Origin: Bacteroidota bacterium
Lineage (GTDB): Bacteria; Bacteroidota; Bacteroidia; Bacteroidales; Prolixibacteraceae
Length of the DNA: 16,332 nt
Direction: 5' to 3'
NCBI GenBank assembly: GCA_023393265.1
Contig: JAEWME010000093.1
Location: 1-16,332, forward strand
The position numbers and the translations under genes were made by a program. Positions within the stretch are counted from its first letter, which is position 1, and each line of letters begins with the position of its first letter. Shown in pieces: positions 13,928 through 16,332 of the stretch. The notes under the pieces were generated by a model that ran no database searches, was not told the DNA's origin, and saw nothing but the letters and a program-made list of their open reading frames with translations.

Positions 13928-15148
13928 ATGACCGAAAAAGACCGAATTTCTGAAAATGCCCCTTCCGGCTCTATTTTTATGATGCCAAAGGAAGAAATGC
14001 TTGAAGTTCGCCGCAAAGGCAGGCGGATCAAAATTGGCATTCCATCGGACAAAAGTAAAGTGGAATACCGTGTTCCGCTGACTCCTCAGGCGGTTGAATT
14101 ACTCGTTTCTTATGGTCATGAAATTTTGGTAGAAAAGGAGGCAGGAAAAGCTGCCAGCTATTCTGATGAGGATTACCAGATGGCCGGTGCTCTCGTGGTC
14201 GAAAACCGGCAGGAGATTTTTGAGTGCGACATAGTGCTACGGGTTTCTCCTTTTGACGAGTCAGAAATAGACCAGTTGAAAGGTCATCAGGCGCTGATCT
14301 CCAATTTGCAGATTAGTGCGCAATGCGCCAGCTCGGTTGGCAAGCTGATGCAAAAGAAGGTGACCAATATTGCTTATGAATACCTCGAAGACGAAAACGG
14401 ACGGAAACCAATCGTGCAACTGATGAGCCAGATATCGGGAAGTACTTCTGTTGTGGTTATTAATGAATACATGAGCAAATCGCGCGACGGAAAAGGTGTG
14501 CTCTTGGGAAGCGTAACAGGGATTTCTCCTGCCGAACTGGTTATTTTGGGCTCCGGAACGGCAGCTGAGTTTGCTGCAAAAGCCGCGCTTGGCCTTGGTG
14601 CGATTGTAAAGGTTTTTGATGATAGCATTAGTTCACTTCGCCGTCTCGAAGAAAAGCTGAATCAGCCCATTTTTACTTCGGTGTACTACCCTAAGGTAAT
14701 GAGAAAAGCGCTCAAATCAGCCGATGCTGTTTTGGCTGCACTTCCTGTGGATGTCCCTCCTGCCTTCCGCATTTCGGAAGACATGGTGAAAAAAATGAAG
14801 CCTGGTTCCGTAATTGTCGACCTGAATGTGAGCCAGGGCGGTTGTTTCGAAACCTCAAAATGCACAGATTTAATCAACCCTGCATTTGTGGAACATGGAG
14901 TAATTCATTATTGCGTGCCCAACCTTCCTGCAATTGTTGCACGTACAGCATCTATTGCTTTAAGCAATGTGCTGATCCCGATTTTGATCTCGATCGGAGA
15001 GATTGGCGGTATCGATAATTACATCAAAAGCTCAAAGAGCTTCAGGAAAGGCGTTTACATTTATAACGGAATTCTGACCAATGCAACACTGGCAGAAAAA
15101 GTGAATCTTCCATATAAAGATATAGAATTGCTATTGGCTGTCTTTTGA
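13928..15148 (+). CDS. Alanine dehydrogenase-like protein (Ald/PNT family) with altered active site
   Basis: This 406-residue protein belongs to the alanine dehydrogenase / transhydrogenase-α family and would usually be annotated as alanine dehydrogenase. The N-terminal substrate domain starts near residue 34 (IKIGIPSDKSKVEYRVPLTP), after a 33-residue extension. The Rossmann NAD site is ILGSGTAAEFA (206-216), with Asp231 at the end of the next strand for ribose binding. Against M. tuberculosis Ald, Arg15 is kept (Arg48), but Lys75 becomes Ser107, catalytic His96 becomes Gln128 and catalytic Asp270 becomes Ser302 in VDLNVSQGGCFE. The fold is intact and shows no decay, so it is probably a functional protein with another or regulatory activity. 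It is probably co-transcribed with tsaE, 50 nt upstream, and is convergent with the pullulanase gene. Confidence 0.85.
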   Translation: MTEKDRISENAPSGSIFMMPKEEMLEVRRKGRRIKIGIPSDKSKVEYRVPLTPQAVELLVSYGHEILVEKEAGKAASYSDEDYQMAGALVVENRQEIFECDIVLRVSPFDESEIDQLKGHQALISNLQISAQCASSVGKLMQKKVTNIAYEYLEDENGRKPIVQLMSQISGSTSVVVINEYMSKSRDGKGVLLGSVTGISPAELVILGSGTAAEFAAKAALGLGAIVKVFDDSISSLRRLEEKLNQPIFTSVYYPKVMRKALKSADAVLAALPVDVPPAFRISEDMVKKMKPGSVIVDLNVSQGGCFETSKCTDLINPAFVEHGVIHYCVPNLPAIVARTASIALSNVLIPILISIGEIGGIDNYIKSSKSFRKGVYIYNGILTNATLAEKVNLPYKDIELLLAVF

Positions 15149-15168
15149 TCTCTCTTCTGTCACGATCC

Positions 15169-16332
15169 TCAATCTTCAACCAGCATTGTCATCGAGATTC
15201 TCTCTACCTCAATTTCGCCCGTTTGAATGTGATCCTGACTCCAGGGATGAATACTTGTTCCGCTGGCCACGACACGCCATGAAATATGTGGCATCAGTTT
15301 AAATTTTATGGGTTCCTGGTTGCCATTGAAAACTACCTGAATCGTTCTCCATGCGTCGCCGTTGGCATGATTGACAAGCACATACGACACAACTCCCGGC
15401 TGGTAATCCGAAGAAAAAATCAGGTGTTCCCAAATCTGGGCTGCCGAATTCATCCTGAAAGCAGGGTGGTCTTTTCGTATTTGTATAAGCGCCTGATAAT
15501 ACTCAAATATCTGGTGGTAGGTAGCTTTGCGCGACCAGTCGATCTGATTAATATTATCGGGCGATTTATAGGAATTTGGGTCTCCCATTTTAGTACGGGC
15601 CATTTCAACTCCGGCATGGAGAAAAGGAATACCCTGCGATGTCAGAACGAGTGCACCGGCCAGCATAATCATCCGGTTGATCTCTTCAGGAGAAGCTTCC
15701 GGACAACTTGATGTCAGTTTGTCGAATAATGTGTAATTATCATGGCATGATGCGTAATTTACACATTGCCAGGGTTCTGATGCCCAAGGAGATTTGGCAC
15801 GTTCCACATATCCGTAAACAATCTGAGGATGAAAACAGGCTCCGGTGACGCCGAATTTGATGGTTTCTTCCTGAACGGTTTGTCCGCTTACGAATCCTTT
15901 GCTTCGGGCTACAAAATTATTTCCTTTGATGCCATCGCGGAAGTCGTCGTTGAAAACAGCAATGTGGTTTAAGCGCGGCACATTCGACTTTACCGCACGC
16001 CAGGTTTCATTCATCGGACTTTTGTCAGCCGTCCAGCCTTCACCATAGAGTAGCATCGACGGCGAAATCGCATTCAATTTTTCGCGGATATGGTTCATCG
16101 TGTCAATGTCGTAAATGCCCATCAGGTCGAAACGAAAACCGTCGAGGTGAAATTCCGATGCCCAATAAACAAGAGAATCTGTTATGAATTTGCGGACCAT
16201 CAACCGCTCCGAAGCCACTTCGTTGCCGCAACCACTCGCGTTCGAAAAAGTCCCGTTGGGCTTTTGCCGGTAATAATAGCCCGGAACCGTTTGGTTGAAA
16301 TACGAGCGTTCGGTAAGGGCTGTGTGGTTGTA
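15169..16332 (-). CDS. pulA: Type I pullulanase (GH13), C-terminal part, 5' end outside window
   Basis: Pullulanase cleaves α-1,6 branches of pullulan, glycogen or starch. The visible 387 residues run from the right edge to the stop. There is no start codon at 16216-16218: that GTG is an internal Val, because the open frame before it encodes conserved family sequence (YNHT, VPGYYYR, NASGCGNE). The GH13 regions are region I YNHT at the window edge, region II GFRFDLMG with nucleophile Asp69, region III LLYGEGW with acid/base Glu98, and region IV YASCHDN with Asp198 (numbered from the window edge). A C-terminal β-sandwich (about 300-387) ends in MTMLVED. About 250 or more N-terminal residues, including any signal peptide, are missing, so secretion cannot be judged. 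It is convergent with the Ald-like gene; no terminator is evident in the 20-bp gap. Confidence 0.95.
   Translation of the reverse strand, partial: YNHTALTERSYFNQTVPGYYYRQKPNGTFSNASGCGNEVASERLMVRKFITDSLVYWASEFHLDGFRFDLMGIYDIDTMNHIREKLNAISPSMLLYGEGWTADKSPMNETWRAVKSNVPRLNHIAVFNDDFRDGIKGNNFVARSKGFVSGQTVQEETIKFGVTGACFHPQIVYGYVERAKSPWASEPWQCVNYASCHDNYTLFDKLTSSCPEASPEEINRMIMLAGALVLTSQGIPFLHAGVEMARTKMGDPNSYKSPDNINQIDWSRKATYHQIFEYYQALIQIRKDHPAFRMNSAAQIWEHLIFSSDYQPGVVSYVLVNHANGDAWRTIQVVFNGNQEPIKFKLMPHISWRVVASGTSIHPWSQDHIQTGEIEVERISMTMLVED

Noticed and set aside
16216..16218. GTG as the start of the pullulanase gene
   Set aside because: The frame continues upstream to the window edge with conserved family sequence (YNHT, VPGYYYR, SGCGNE), so the GTG is an internal valine codon.
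1..16332. Defence island, phage, transposon, CRISPR array, biosynthetic cluster or RNA gene
   Set aside because: No integrase, transposase, repeat array, nuclease or toxin–antitoxin pair was found, and no tRNA-like cloverleaf or rRNA segment was noticed. The gene content is housekeeping plus one two-component operon.

Overview
The window looks like core chromosome of a Bacteroidota bacterium, probably order Bacteroidales. The evidence is an LpxC–FabZ fusion, the gene order HD-hydrolase–lpxD–lpxC/fabZ–lpxA, a long IF2 linker with repeated VVGKIDL-type motifs, AT-rich intergenic DNA with weak Shine-Dalgarno sequences, and several promoters of the Bacteroidetes type (TTG, about 19 nt, TAnnTTTG). 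No mobile element, CRISPR array, rRNA or tRNA was seen.

Left part (1–3031, all minus strand). A soluble two-PAS histidine kinase overlaps a single-domain response regulator. A pirin-family gene, cut by the window edge, follows 11 nt later. These three probably form one signalling operon. A 346-bp stretch without a convincing gene separates them from a GNAT acetyltransferase.

Lipid A block (3161–7701, minus strand). An HD-domain phosphohydrolase is followed by lpxD, fused lpxC/fabZ and lpxA, ending in a strong terminator. Together these encode the early acylation and deacetylation steps of lipid A synthesis plus a fatty-acid dehydratase. A near-consensus promoter inside the 3' end of the HD gene could drive the lpx genes on their own.

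Translation/transcription block (7847–12882, plus strand). This is a classical rimP–nusA–infB operon, divergent from the HD/lpx operon. It has a consensus promoter, a short leader with a terminator-like hairpin just before rimP, and a strong terminator after infB. A second terminator facing the other way ends gcvH.

Right part (12949–16332). gcvH (minus) encodes the glycine cleavage H protein. tsaE and an alanine-dehydrogenase-like gene (plus) follow, and then the 3' two thirds or so of a type I pullulanase (minus), which runs off the right edge. The alanine-dehydrogenase-like protein keeps its NAD fold but lacks the Lys, His and Asp used by characterised alanine dehydrogenases, so its usual name is doubtful.

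Most of the window is ordinary housekeeping DNA. I see no clear new multi-gene system. The points most worth checking are the altered active site of the Ald-like protein, the FixL-like His/Arg pattern in the kinase PAS domains, the rimP leader hairpin and the internal lpxD promoter.
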